From the NCBI GenBank assembly GCA_050084515.1, contig CM114274.1, forward strand, positions 1,860,001-1,924,000: a stretch of DNA of 64,000 nt. Reading direction: 5' to 3'. The notes under the pieces are model-generated. The model was not told the origin of the DNA. It did not search any database and saw only the letters and a list, made by a program, of their open reading frames with translations. This DNA is from Blasia pusilla (taxonomy: Eukaryota; Marchantiophyta; Marchantiopsida; Blasiales). Numbering within the stretch: position 1 is the stretch's first letter; every line of letters starts with the position of its first letter. The position numbers and the translations under genes were made by a program. This document shows, in pieces, positions 10,586 through 19,990 of the stretch.

Positions 10586-11146
10586 TCAAGGCCGAGATGA
10601 AAGCAAACTATTGCACGATACTCGCAAGAGGAACAGTAGGCGGACAGAGGGCCCGATTGGTGTCCGGAGATCCATCGAGGTTGATAACATCCGGAATCTC
10701 TTGGGAAGAAACAAAGACATTATTCTGGCGTGCAAAGTTGGAGTCGAAGCCGGATCTGCAGAGCTTGGAGTTGCAAACGTAGAGCTCGGAGCACTAGGAA
10801 ATTCTAGACCGTCTACTTGGGAAATAGACGAATTCAGGGGCATGCCGTAAACTCTGTATTGACCATTTGCTAGAGGTAGGAGATTCCATACTTTACGGTC
10901 GAAGGTCACTGGCAGGACCGTCTCACCTATTATTTCTTCCGTATCGTCCACCCTAACATCTTTGGATACAAAGATGGTTCCAATTTGGAGAAGAAATCGA
11001 ACAGACAGAAAAATTTCATCCACTGCTATGAAAGACTCACGAGCTTGGGGTCGAATGATTTCTGATTGAGGAAGGGCCGCCAGATGACTGCCACAAGTGA
11101 GCTTAACATAATTATCCATTCCAAGAACATTCCAACGGGAGGACAT
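10586..11146 (-). pseudogene. N-terminal part of the transposase-like gene
   Basis: 186 codons starting MSSRWNVLGMDNYVKLTCGS. A TATA-like TATAAATTA lies about 30 bases upstream (around 11,170 on the minus strand), which is why I chose this start. The last third is Ser/Pro/Leu-rich and may already be out of frame. The segment points away from the 12.3-17.2 kb gene, so the two share a divergent intergenic region. I do not recognise the domain. Confidence 0.4.
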
Positions 11147-11164
11147 TGAGAATGAGAATGAGAA

Positions 11165-11182
11165 TTCTTAATTTATAGTGAA
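11165..11182 (-). promoter_or_regulatory. TATA-like box of the minus-strand gene
   Basis: Minus strand reads cactataaattaagaa shortly upstream of the ATG at 11,146. Spacing to the ATG is short, so transcription would give a very brief leader. Confidence 0.35.
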
Positions 11183-11364
11183 TAGGAAAACAGATACTCC
11201 TGACAGATTTTTACTGACAAGATGAATTTGGTGGGTGACATTGTCTGCCACAATGGATCCAATTCTGTTGCATTATGTTACCGGATTTGGGAAGCAGAGG
11301 GTTGTGAATCACACTTGGAAGCCGTCGGAGTCCTGGTAACTCCAAAATTACCCGGTTAACGAAG

Positions 11365-11925
11365 CTCGCAACCCGTCGGCGGACGGGGGTTGCACTTACG
11401 CCAAACATTGTCGAAGCGAGCAACCCGTCGCTCTTCGACGAGTTGCTTGGATACCGCTCCTTCTTGCCCGAAGATGCCGGAGGCGTGCAAACCGTCTGTT
11501 CCCGACGAGTTCCGCGGGTGCCTCACCTATTTGCCCAAAGACGGCAAGGCGTGCAACCCGTCGCCCTCCAACGGGTTGCGCAAGGGCCTCGCCTTGTGGT
11601 GCTTACATGAAGTGTGCAGCCAGCCGGACTCCGACGACTTGCACGGGAAGCCCGCGTTCCTAACCCTTGACGAGGGAAGCGTGCAACCCAACGGTCTCCG
11701 ATGGATTGCCTGGGTATGTCCCGTTCCCGTCCCAAACACGGCGGAGGCGCGCAACATGTCGGTCTCCAACGGGTTGCGCGGGTACCTCGCGTTCTTTTCC
11801 AAAGATGACGGAGGCCCTCAACCCGTCGGTCTCCGACGGGTTGCTTGCGCACGTGGCGACGTACCCAGGATGGCGGAGGCGCGCAACCTGTCGGACTCCG
11901 ACGGGTTGCCATTTTTCACCTCCGG
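11365..11925. repeat. Palindrome cluster 2 in the divergent intergenic region
   Basis: About ten copies or half copies in 560 bases, such as 11,820-11,845 (caacccgtcggtc then tccgacgggttg) and 11,884-11,909. Spacing is irregular, about 40-70 bases. Several are eroded (gcaacatgtcggtctccaac). Overlapping open frames on both strands here are only translated repeat. Confidence 0.9.
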
Positions 11926-11993
11926 ACTTCCGTAACCTCCGTCACGTCGCCGTCGAAACGACGACGGGACCCAACGGTCAGCCCAACGGCTAG

Positions 11994-12010
11994 AAAAGTA
12001 TAAATAGGGC
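11994..12010 (+). promoter_or_regulatory. TATA box of the plus-strand gene
   Basis: agtataaatagggcag is a good TATAAATA box, 265-280 bases before the first plausible ATG at 12,274-12,295. It sits just past the last palindrome of cluster 2. Confidence 0.5.
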
Positions 12011-12273
12011 AGATTTTGCTCATTTCCGATTTCTCATTTCGAGATCTTCATTCCTCACTCTCGCCAGTGATGATCGAATCTGAAGGGCGTTTCACACAAA
12101 TGACACATCGCGAGTCGATAGGAGGGAACAAGAGCAAGACGGTTCGACCGAACGACAGCAAGACGGTTCGACTGAACGATCGCGGGACGATTCGAGCTAC
12201 CCATCAAGGCAATTCGAGCTCCCCATCTTGACATCAGCAAGGCGACTGATCAAGGGATTTGTCGTGGACATAG

Positions 12274-12602
12274 GTGGAGGCATTTCCAGAAAAAATGACG
12301 AGAAAAAATCACAAGCCAACAAGTGGGAGCTTCACTCCGAAGTCCATTAGGACTCTGCGTCAAGATCTCTTGGCCTCGTTCGCGAATGAAATTAGGCAGC
12401 AGGAAATCGAGGAGCGGGAAAGGGAAGCGGAGATGCACAACCAAGTGCTTCTTGCGAGACTGTTCAAGAGGCGCCGATAAATGTAACGCAGAGGCCGAGA
12501 CGTCGCGCAGCCTTGAAGAAAAGGATCCCCGGCGAAAAGAGAGAAAAGAAGCGCCCGGACGCGTCGGTGAGGAGGCGAGAATTGGCTAAAGCGAGGAGGG
12601 AA
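12274..12602 (+). pseudogene. Basic coiled N-terminal region of the ParB-methyltransferase gene
   Basis: Begins MEAFPEKMTRKNHKPTSGSF. A charged helix (EIRQQEIEEREREAEMH) follows, probably a coiled coil. A +1 shift near 12,475 leads into a very basic stretch (TQRPRRRAALKKRIPG, then EKKRPDASVRRRELAK) that ends at a TAG near 12,608. The basic stretch would suit nuclear import or DNA binding. It is upstream of and collinear with the ParB-like segment, so I treat it as the N-terminus of that gene. No enzyme domain is visible here. Confidence 0.4.
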
Positions 12603-12642
12603 AAGCGATAGCCATTGGCGATAGCCCGCCCGTCAACCGAAA

Positions 12643-13460
12643 GTGTTGAGATGCGGAAATGTCCCCATGAAGTCCGGGGACACAATCAACATAGTGGAAA
12701 CGCGAGAAGTTGAAATCGATGGCGGCGAGGGTCATGGACCGCCAGCGTGGAGATGGTGGACATGGCCAAAGAAGCCGGAGAGCGGTCATTTCGACTCAAG
12801 CCCGGCGGAGGACATCGACCTCTATCGGATCGACGAGTTCCCGGTCGATTTGCCGGCCTGTCTCGACAAGTTAGCTGGTCAAGAAACCGACCCCATTTTC
12901 GGCGGGTAAGAGAGGATCGGGTTTTTTGAATTATGTGAATTGCAATTCATTGGGAATTGGTCGGCTTATTCATCTTGTCCAGTTCGGCGGTGGTAAAGCG
13001 GATGGCTTTTCGTGGAGGGCCACAACGCCCCAAGGATTCCACTCTGCCGATTGCGGACAATGGAATACGCCCGCGAAATTCAGTCCGACGAGGACATCAC
13101 GGCTTAAACAATCGGCGCGACAAAGATCCACGCCGAAAGCTTTCCTTCCTTCTATGTTCAGCCTTACGACGAGCATGGAACCCAAGCTCTGGTTACGGAG
13201 GAGGACTTGGAAAAGCTCGATACATTCTGGAGGATGCGAGACCCGGATTTCAGAAGGCAAGTTGAGGGCACGAAATTCAGCTGGATGAGGAATCTGCATT
13301 TCTTCATCTGGGATGGAAATCACAGGTTCATGACGTGGACCAAGTTTGCGGAGGAGCGGCCCAACTCATTGGAGGCACATTTCTGCGTGAAGGCAATGGT
13401 CCTTCATCCATTCCCTCATCACATGGCGATGATGGAGATGGCAATGCATGCCATGAACAT
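12643..13460 (+). pseudogene. ParB/sulfiredoxin-like segment (DGNHR)
   Basis: The first part reads EFPVDLPACLDKLAGQETDP. After a frame change the second reads ATKIHAESFPSFYVQPYDEH, VTEEDLEKLDTFWRM and then FFIWDGNHRFMTWTKF. The WDGNHR motif at 13,309-13,326 matches the DGxHR loop of ParB/sulfiredoxin-like proteins, where it binds nucleotide or DNA. ParB-like domains are commonly fused to or next to beta-class DNA methyltransferases in bacteria and phages, which fits the methyltransferase motifs downstream. A TAG interrupts at about 13,109. The segment ends at a canonical donor, AACAT|GTGAGT, at 13,460. Confidence 0.5.
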
Positions 13461-14184
13461 GTGAGTATCTTTAACACTTACGCAACTCGTCGGGACGGTT
13501 GTTGGGATGCTTTAACACTTACGCAACTCGTCGGACTCCGACAAGTTGCTCGATTGATGAATGGGTTAGGTTTTTTTTTGCCGAAAGCAACTCGTTGGAC
13601 TCCGACGGGTTGCTCGACTCGAAGCTTTTTTGGATGTTTTTTTAAGAATGCAACCCATCGGACTCCGACGAGTTGTTCGATTGACCACAGATTTAATTAG
13701 TTTTTGGCCCAAAGCAAACCGTCGGAGTCCGACGGATTGCTCGACTTGCCACCTTGTCAGGATGTTTTTTGAAGAATGCAACTCGTCGGACTCCGACAAG
13801 TTGTTCGACTGACAGGAGGTTTAGAATGTTGCTTGCCTCGAAACTGTTTTTGGCCGAAATCAACCCGTCGGAGTCCGACAGGTTGCATTCGGAAGTTGGT
13901 TCCCCAAATTTCGCGTCAAATTGCAAGTTTCCATTCAATTGCGCAACCTGTCGGACTCCGACGGGTTGCTATGTTCACGTTAGTATGTTCAGTTGCACAA
14001 CTCGTCAGAGTCCGACGGGTTGAAACCAGGCATTAGCAAATCTGAATGCAATCCGTCGGACTCCGACGGGTTGCATCATTTAGATCGTTGCTAGAATCCG
14101 ACCTTGAGCTGTGACGACCCGTCGGAGTCCGACGGGTTGCAGGAACCCATGTAATTTCCTGACGGGTTGAGTTTGGATGTGCAG
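13461..14184 (+). other. Intron packed with palindromes (cluster 3)
   Basis: Starts GTGAGTAT and ends GTGCAG. Joining 13,460 to 14,185 keeps the frame (N-M-I-V-S-E-G). The intron holds about eleven copies of the 25-base palindrome spaced 50-110 bases apart, for example 13,513-13,537, 13,716-13,740, 13,948-13,972, 14,049-14,073 and 14,119-14,142. Little else is recognisable in it. Confidence 0.7.
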
Positions 14185-15425
14185 GATTGTATCGGAGGGG
14201 AATTTCACCCACCACTGGATCCAGGATTGCGATCGGATGAGGAAGGTGCTTACGACGCACCCGGGAGAGTACATGGGGTTCTTGGGCGATGCCCTTGTGA
14301 ATCAGATGCTTGCAAAGGGTGCTCAGATTAAAAAGAAAACTTGGGCAAATAAGTTTATTTCCCAAGATGCGCCGTAACCATCCTTTCTTTGGTCGAAGAT
14401 ACAGGCCGCTGAAGAAGAGCGCCTGACCGAGCTGGAGCGGAGGGAGAAGGTATCTGCGTCTGAGCACGCAAAATTCATCAAGCCGCAGATTCTGCGAGAA
14501 CGAAATACACGGCGAGCAAGATGCAGCGATTCATCAAGCATTCTCAACCCCGAACTTGGTCCGAGTTCTACAAGGAGCCAAGGCGATTATCAAGCGCGCC
14601 GTGAAAAGGGATGAAGATCCGCATGGTCGGATTGGGGAGAAAGTGTCCTGGATCGCGTGCATCGGTTTGCGTTGTCCGGCATAAGCGAAGTTTAGGAGGA
14701 TCGATCGATGAAAATCAATCTCGAGGCACACAGGCCCGAAGAGGGCGCACACCACCATCCTGGGTGTGTTCGATCCGATGATCTCCCAGCCGCTACGCGA
14801 ATGGTCGTTCCGGGACGCGCGTTGCGGGTTATCGGGAAGTTCGTGGCTTTGGGACGGTCCGCAAGCGAGCTCAGAAGATTAGAGCCCATCCCGGATGAAG
14901 CAAACCTTGAAAGTTCTGGAGATTTCAAGGTTTGGCTCGACGACATCCGGGACAAGCCAACCAAAAACCAGGATTCAAGACCATGTTCAAGGTTTGCGCG
15001 CCCTCCTCGGCGAGCTTGACAAAGAAGTAGAGGGGAACAAACGGGATCAAGCGAAGAAGAAGCGAGATCTACTGAGGAGCAGACGGCCGGTCTGTTTGAC
15101 TAAAAGCGCCCAACGGATGGTCTTGGTACCTCGTCCAAAGTGTAAGAATGCAGTGCGTGGGGAAAATTACAGCGACCTTGAAATTGTGGGCCGCCACGCG
15201 GATGCGAGACATTCTCCATCTCGACATGGAGATGGGGCAAAGACATGTCCGATTGGGAGGTGGAGAATTGCCCCATTTGGCTCGACTTCAACGACCCAAG
15301 ACATCACCGAAAAGGATTTACGAGTGCTTCATGATGCGGTGGCCTCGGGACAAGACGATATCCCCAATTTCGCCCGGCTGAAGACTTCTTCGGAGGAGAT
15401 GCGAAGAGCAGGCCCACGAGAGTGA
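14185..15425 (+). pseudogene. Middle region of the ParB-methyltransferase gene, frameshifted
   Basis: Collinear coding pieces in changing frames: VSEGNFTHHWIQDCDRMRKV and HPGEYMGFLGDALVNQML (14,185-14,376), QAAEEERLTELERREKV (14,400-14,450), KMQRFIKHSQPRTWSEFY (14,520-14,570), ILGVFDPMISQPLREWSF (about 14,757-14,815), then ESSGDFKVWLDDIRDKP and LRALLGELDKEVEGNKR (14,913-15,046). The composition is Lys/Glu-rich and helical. There are at least five indels. This part links the ParB-like and methyltransferase segments; I cannot name a domain in it. Confidence 0.4.
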
Positions 15426-15530
15426 GTTGGCTTCCAAGGTCCGCACCTGACCAAAGACAAATCCACGGCTGGTCTCAAAGGCAAGGCAAGGGGAGGGAAA
15501 AATTCAGAGGCCGAGTCTTCCCAAAGTGAG

Positions 15531-16197
15531 GTGAAGATTCAAGGCCGAGGCGGAATCGTCGAGCGGCGAAAGGGGAGAGAGGGTCGGACCAGGTCCTCGG
15601 CGAAAAAACCCCACCGAGTCGAGGTCATAGAGACCCGACAAGCCGTCCCGCAGACTCGAGAGAAGCGAAGCGAGAGGTGCCGGGTTGTCCCAAGGAGAAT
15701 ACTGATCCATCATCCTTGGGAAGACACGAGACAAAATACGACCAGACAAAGCGTCCTCCTTGATTCACTCCTTTCTTGGATGAGTGAAGAGCTTCGATTC
15801 TCAGCGTCGACACCAACCATCGATAAATTGACAACCCTGGGACGGAAGCTCCAACGAAACGGGCACGCTGCCTGGACGGTGAATGGAGTGGTCGAAGAGG
15901 TTGCGCTGGATCTCTTGATCGCTGATCTGCCCTCGGGGTTGCGACTTTGGGGCGAGAATCCGTCGGACGAGGTACCTGAGTGGAATGTGCCGCTCTCTTA
16001 TGACCAGATTGCGCTATTGTTCTCCTTTGCGCACGCCTATCTCCGAATGACGAGGGGCTGATTCTTGGTGTTGTTGGAGGAGCGAGGACAAGCTCTTCAA
16101 CCTCCAGTGCGTCAAGAGGTTGCTAAAGTGGAGGACGGCGCAATCATGGATCATCCAAAACGAGTACCCACTCCGATCCGCGATGAGTCAGATTCGG
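15531..16197 (+). pseudogene. N6-adenine/N4-cytosine-type methyltransferase, motif IV half
   Basis: A basic leader (RKGREGRTRSSAKKPHRV) is followed by LLSWMSEELRF and VVEEVALDLLIADLPSGLRL. In beta-class DNA amino-methyltransferases motif IV reads DLLIADPPYGL; here the catalytic DPPY position (residues 132-135, 15,924-15,935) is DLPS. The next part (DEVPEWNVPLSYDQIALLF, AHAYLRMTRG, then after a TGA at 16,062 FLVLLEERGQ) fits the strand-helix pattern that follows motif IV. It ends at a candidate donor GG|GTAAGG at 16,198. With DPPY lost, this copy should be catalytically dead whatever the state of the frame. Confidence 0.55.
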
Positions 16198-16693
16198 GTA
16201 AGGCTCAATTCCTGTACTATAATCTCAATTATATTTTAATGATGTATATAATGAGTGTTCATCTCCGTTGAGTGAGTATAATGAGTGTCAATCTCCGTTT
16301 TTGTCGTGAGCAACCCGTCGGAAGGCGGACGGGTTTACGGCTTAGAGCAGCCCATGCTCGGTGAGAGCAACCCGTCGGTTTCCGGACGGGTTGCATCTTT
16401 CCCACATACGCGGGAAAACCGTGGTGTACGCAACCCGTCGGAACCGACCCGGCGGGTTGCGCTTGCTTTTGGTTTTTTTCCTGTGTTTCGAAAGTCGCAA
16501 CCCGTCGATAGCGGCGAAGTTGCTCTCGGCAAGCATGGGCGCTCTAGGCCAAGCAACCCGTCGCCTTCCGACGGGTTGCTCATGGAAAAACAACGGAGAG
16601 CCCGACGGGTTGATCCAAAGTCGATGGTGAAAATGTTCTCAAGCCGACTTCTTTAGTTCTTCGACATTGTTTCTAACGTCTTTGATTTGACAG
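16198..16693 (+). other. Second palindrome-bearing intron (cluster 4)
   Basis: Candidate GTAAGG donor and TTGACAG acceptor. It holds about six palindromes at 16,309-16,610 (for example 16,368-16,395 and 16,551-16,578). The loops are longer and more variable than in cluster 3. The phase of the flanking exons does not match as they stand, so either the splice sites differ or an indel lies in one exon. Confidence 0.5.
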
Positions 16694-17203
16694 ATGGACC
16701 ACTCCTACGTCTTCGCCGTTCGCCCTGAGCACAATTTCCAGGTGTTCAAGATCCAGGATCCTGTGGATCCATGCTCGATGGGGTGCAGCTTAGATAGTTT
16801 GTACAATTCCCCACCCCGGGAATTTACATGCAAGACAAGACCCCACTTACGGGAGGAAGGAAAAGTCGCCGACCACGATGCAACGCTCATCAAGCTCTGC
16901 TCAAGGCCGGGTGACTTGGTGTTCGACTTAGTGGGACTTTCAGGGGCAAATATCAAAGGCGCCTAGCAGAGTGGCAGGAACATTCTCTGCCTCGAGGGAA
17001 GGCAGGAATTGTTTGACCTTTGCAAGGAGGCAAAGGCAGAATACGAAAGGCTCGTTGGGGCGTACAACTCTCCACCAAAGCCGAGAGCTCCGGTTCCAGA
17101 CCCACCCTTGGTAGTGACTCCATCGTCACTTCCAACAATTCCAAAAATCGGAAGGGCAAGGCCGAAAGTAATTTTGCAAGAGCTCTCGGACGATGACGAG
17201 TGA
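16694..17203 (+). pseudogene. Methyltransferase C-terminal half with motif I-like region
   Basis: Reads DHSYVFAVRPEHNFQVFK at the start, then HDATLIKLCSRPGDLVFDLV and GLSGANIKGA, a TAG at 16,964, and in the same frame QSGRNILCLEGRQELFDLC. In beta-class methyltransferases this order, a preceding motif IV then LI...PGDxVLDPFxGSG and GRxxxxIE, is the AdoMet-binding motif I region. DPFxGSG is changed to DLVGLSG. The tail is Pro-rich and acidic and ends LQELSDDDE. The segment supports the class assignment of the upstream half. A three-prime gene end is clear at TGA 17,201. Confidence 0.55.
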
Positions 17204-17209
17204 GTTCAA

Positions 17210-18365
17210 AGAACTCAACGACCCAGCTTGACTGCAGCGTTTGGAGTAGGGAGTTTTTTGATGATGAGGCAAAAGATTTCGTAGAATAGATCAAATGTAC
17301 AGTTCCGAGCTTTTTTCGGATGATATAAAGCAAAAGATTTTTTCGAACGATGGTGGTGCTTGTAAAAGTTTGCTGAAAATTTTTTTGTCTTTTCGAATGT
17401 GATCGTCTATGTACTCCGCGGACTTCTATTTTGCAACCCGTCGGATTTCTCCTGCTTGCAACTTTTCACTTTTTGACCACAACACCTTTTCACCACTTCC
17501 AAGCAACCTGTCGGATTCCAACAGGTTGCCTGATCGGACTCTTTCCCTGTTGGTCCAACTTAAGAGGCAGTCTAGCGGGCTTCTTCCCTTGGCACCTTCC
17601 CCTCAACTCGTAAAGGCAAGCGTAGGCTTCTTTTCTTCTCTCAGACGTGTTGGATTCCTACTACCTGTGCGATTGCCATAATGGTATTACAGGGGGCCGG
17701 AGCACATATTGATCTTGGATGGGTGTCACATTGCAGAGCGTACAAGGTATACTTCCGAGGAAGGCGGTGGGACTCAAATCAGGTTACATGGGACCGTTAT
17801 GGTGTACCTAGGGGGGGGCCAAAGCTCTCGAATTCACCAACATTTTCGATCCCCGTCTACAATCGGCCAGAGGAGCCACTTGTATCCCAAGACATTCCTT
17901 TGGTACTGTCACCGAGGAGAGTTAGGAGTAAATTTGTAGATGACAAGGCTAAAGAAATCATAGACTAGGTCAAATGTACATTTCCGAGGTTCCTTCGGAG
18001 GAAATAAAGGACGAGATTTTTTCAACCCATAATGGTGTTTGTAAAAGTTTGCTAGAATATTTTTTTGCGTTCTTTTAGCTACTCAGAATTAAAATTTTGC
18101 AACCCATATGATTCCGACGGGTTGCAAATTTTTGCTTTTTGCCCACTGCAACTTTTTAACCATTTCTTGGCAAGCTGTCGGATTCCGACAGGTTGACTGC
18201 TTGAGTGATCAGACTCTTTCGATGTGAGACCAACTTCTGACGCATTGTGGCGGGCTTCTTAACTTTTGGCTCGTTCCCCTACATTTGTCAAACCAGTTGT
18301 AGGCTTCTTTTCTTGTCTAAGATGTGCAGGATTCCTACTACCTGTCGGATTGCCATTTCGGATTA
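17210..18365 (+). repeat. Direct repeats around a further coding block
   Basis: 17,215-17,660 and 17,935-18,360 are diverged direct repeats: both contain agatcaaatgtaca or aggtcaaatgtaca, then gtaaaagtttgct, a palindrome pair, and gtaggcttcttttctt followed by attcctactacctgt. Between them, 17,700-17,940 carries two overlapping open frames; the one reading HIAERTRYTSEEGGGTQIRL and GTVMVYLGGGQSS looks protein-like and may be a duplicated methyltransferase exon. Palindrome cluster 5 (17,435-17,530 and 18,097-18,195) includes a compensated stem, caacctgt...acaggttg, at 17,504-17,528. Confidence 0.6.
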
Positions 18366-18930
18366 TCTCCGGCGGAGACGTCGTGGGTGCAGGGTGGAAG
18401 AAAATCACTTCTAAAAATTCTTTCCTTATGGATTGCTTTCTTACGGGTTGGGAGGGGTGCACCTTCTCGGTTTCTCAGCCTTAGGATCTGATGTGTTCAC
18501 ATTTCACAAACTTGGTCTTGAGTAGACACCATTCATAACCAACAGAAAGTTGGTTATGGGGCAATTTAGGGGAGGCCATGATGCAGGCAACAATCCCTGC
18601 AAAAAGAGAGGTTGGCATCCGGGTGCCAACAAAAATACCAAGGGCACAGTCTTTTTGTTGACCGAGACAGGGAATGTTAAGAAACTTAGGCTCACATGGA
18701 GAGTGATGGAAAAATGTTTGTAGTGGTCTTATGATGTCTCCTTTTTTCTCGCCCCCAGGAAAGAGGAGGTTTTTTTAGGGCCAAATGTGGACCACTAAAT
18801 ACTCTCTTCTAAAGATTTCCTGAATTTGAAAGCAAACAAAAATTTCAAATATGTCAAAAAGTTTTGAAGAGAGGAGGCGGATTTGACCCTTTTTTTTTAA
18901 GAGAGACTCTCCTCTCTTCCTCTCTTCCTC
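18366..18930. other. No gene recognised
   Basis: Only short open frames. It ends in a T-run and the CT-rich tract at 18,902-18,950 that also precedes the gypsy fragment at 1.5 kb. Confidence 0.4.
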
Positions 18931-18965
18931 TCCTCTCTTACTCTCTCCTGCCAGAATACCAGTCC

Positions 18966-19345
18966 CCGAGGTTATCGACCATCAATTTGTAGGTTCCATG
19001 TGGGGGACTATGTCTATTTGCAGGAGATTGCACGGACAACGTTGGATGTGATGGCAGGCCGCACTATTTTACGAGTGCGCGAGGTATTACCTTTTGGAGT
19101 TCTCATGTTGGAGGGTCGTGATGGAGTTGTTTGGAAGGACCATGTGCGTAATTTTGTGCCATGTCATCTTCCAAATGTGGATGGTACTGTTGACCCAAGC
19201 TTAGCCATGATACGTGCTAGCTTGAGGTGCATGTTGTGTGGGTCTGCTGGTAACGCAGCCCGTATGTTGGTGTGTGATCAGTGTTCTAGGGGTTGGCACA
19301 TGATGTGTTTGACTCGTGCATCCACGAAGGTGTATAGCATGTAGT
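18966..19345 (+). pseudogene. PHD-gypsy C-terminal fragment
   Basis: Starts in the integrase C-terminal domain (RGYRPSICRFHVGDYVYLQE) and continues through REVLPFGVLMLEGRDGVVWK and HLPNVDGTVDPSLAMI. It ends in a PHD finger: CMLC, MLVCDQC, then GWHMMCL. The last CxxC pair is lost, because the frame runs into a stop after TKVYSM. There are no internal stops before that, so it is less decayed than the other fragments. A polypurine tract and LTR follow directly, which makes this the true 3' end of an element whose 5' part is missing. Confidence 0.9.
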
Positions 19346-19384
19346 AGATGTATAAGGCTACCTAGGAGTTAGAGGGACCTAACT

Positions 19385-19403
19385 GCCAGTTAGGGGGGCG
19401 AGT
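19385..19403 (+). promoter_or_regulatory. Polypurine tract
   Basis: ccagttaggggggcgag lies immediately before the LTR start at 19,404. The same motif (ccagctaggggggcg) precedes the LTR at 28,633, and ccagctaggggtgcgg the one at 5,984. It primes plus-strand synthesis in LTR elements. Confidence 0.7.
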
Positions 19404-19990
19404 TGTGGTACACTTGTGTTTGTGGATGCTTTGGTCTATGTTATGTATGTATGTGAGTATGGTATGTCAGCAATGTATGTTGTATGACGATGTGGATTCG
19501 CACGACAGTCGTCATGACCATACGGATTATGTCGTAGAGTATAGTGTGCTAGTAGAGGCCATACTTTATGTGGGGCCCTAGTGTCCAAGTAGAAATGCGA
19601 TTTCATACATAGGGTTGGGGGTCACTCAGTTGAGGGTGACTTTTCCAGTAGGGCCCACTCTTAGGTTGGAGGATATAGTGTGGAGTGCACTCAAAGAACA
19701 GTTAGTTCTTTGAGTTGAGCCTGTTGCATTGGGAGTTAGCCTTGGTAGTGAGTAGAGCTCTTGGCTATGGTGGTTCCCGCAAGCTTCGACCTGGATTCTC
19801 CCATCGTGGAGTGGGTTTGGCTCGATTGTATGTGATTCTATACGTGTTTTATGACAATAGGTCTTTCACAGATTTCAGTTGTGGTACACTTATGTTTGTG
19901 GATGCTCTCGTCTATGTTATGTATGTATGTGAGTATGGTATGTCAACGATGTATGTTGTATGACGATGTGGATTCGCAGGACAATTATTA
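19404..19990 (+). mobile_element. Gypsy LTR plus partial second LTR
   Basis: The LTR starts TGTGGTACACTTG and runs to gatttca at 19,877. It includes a copy of the 390-bp unit. The first 110 bases then recur at 19,880-19,988 (TGTGGTACACTTA...gtggattcgcaggaca). Two LTR starts in tandem suggest an LTR-LTR junction or insertion of one element into another's LTR. Confidence 0.65.

Noticed and set aside
11390-11935. Overlapping 181-, 129- and 108-codon open frames
   Set aside because: They are translated palindromes (repeating SDGLRGYL and CNPSVSDG peptides) open on several frames at once.
13480-14170. Palindrome array as a CRISPR array
   Set aside because: Spacing and the repeats themselves vary, the motif is a full palindrome with loops, it lies within eukaryotic introns, and no cas-like gene is present.
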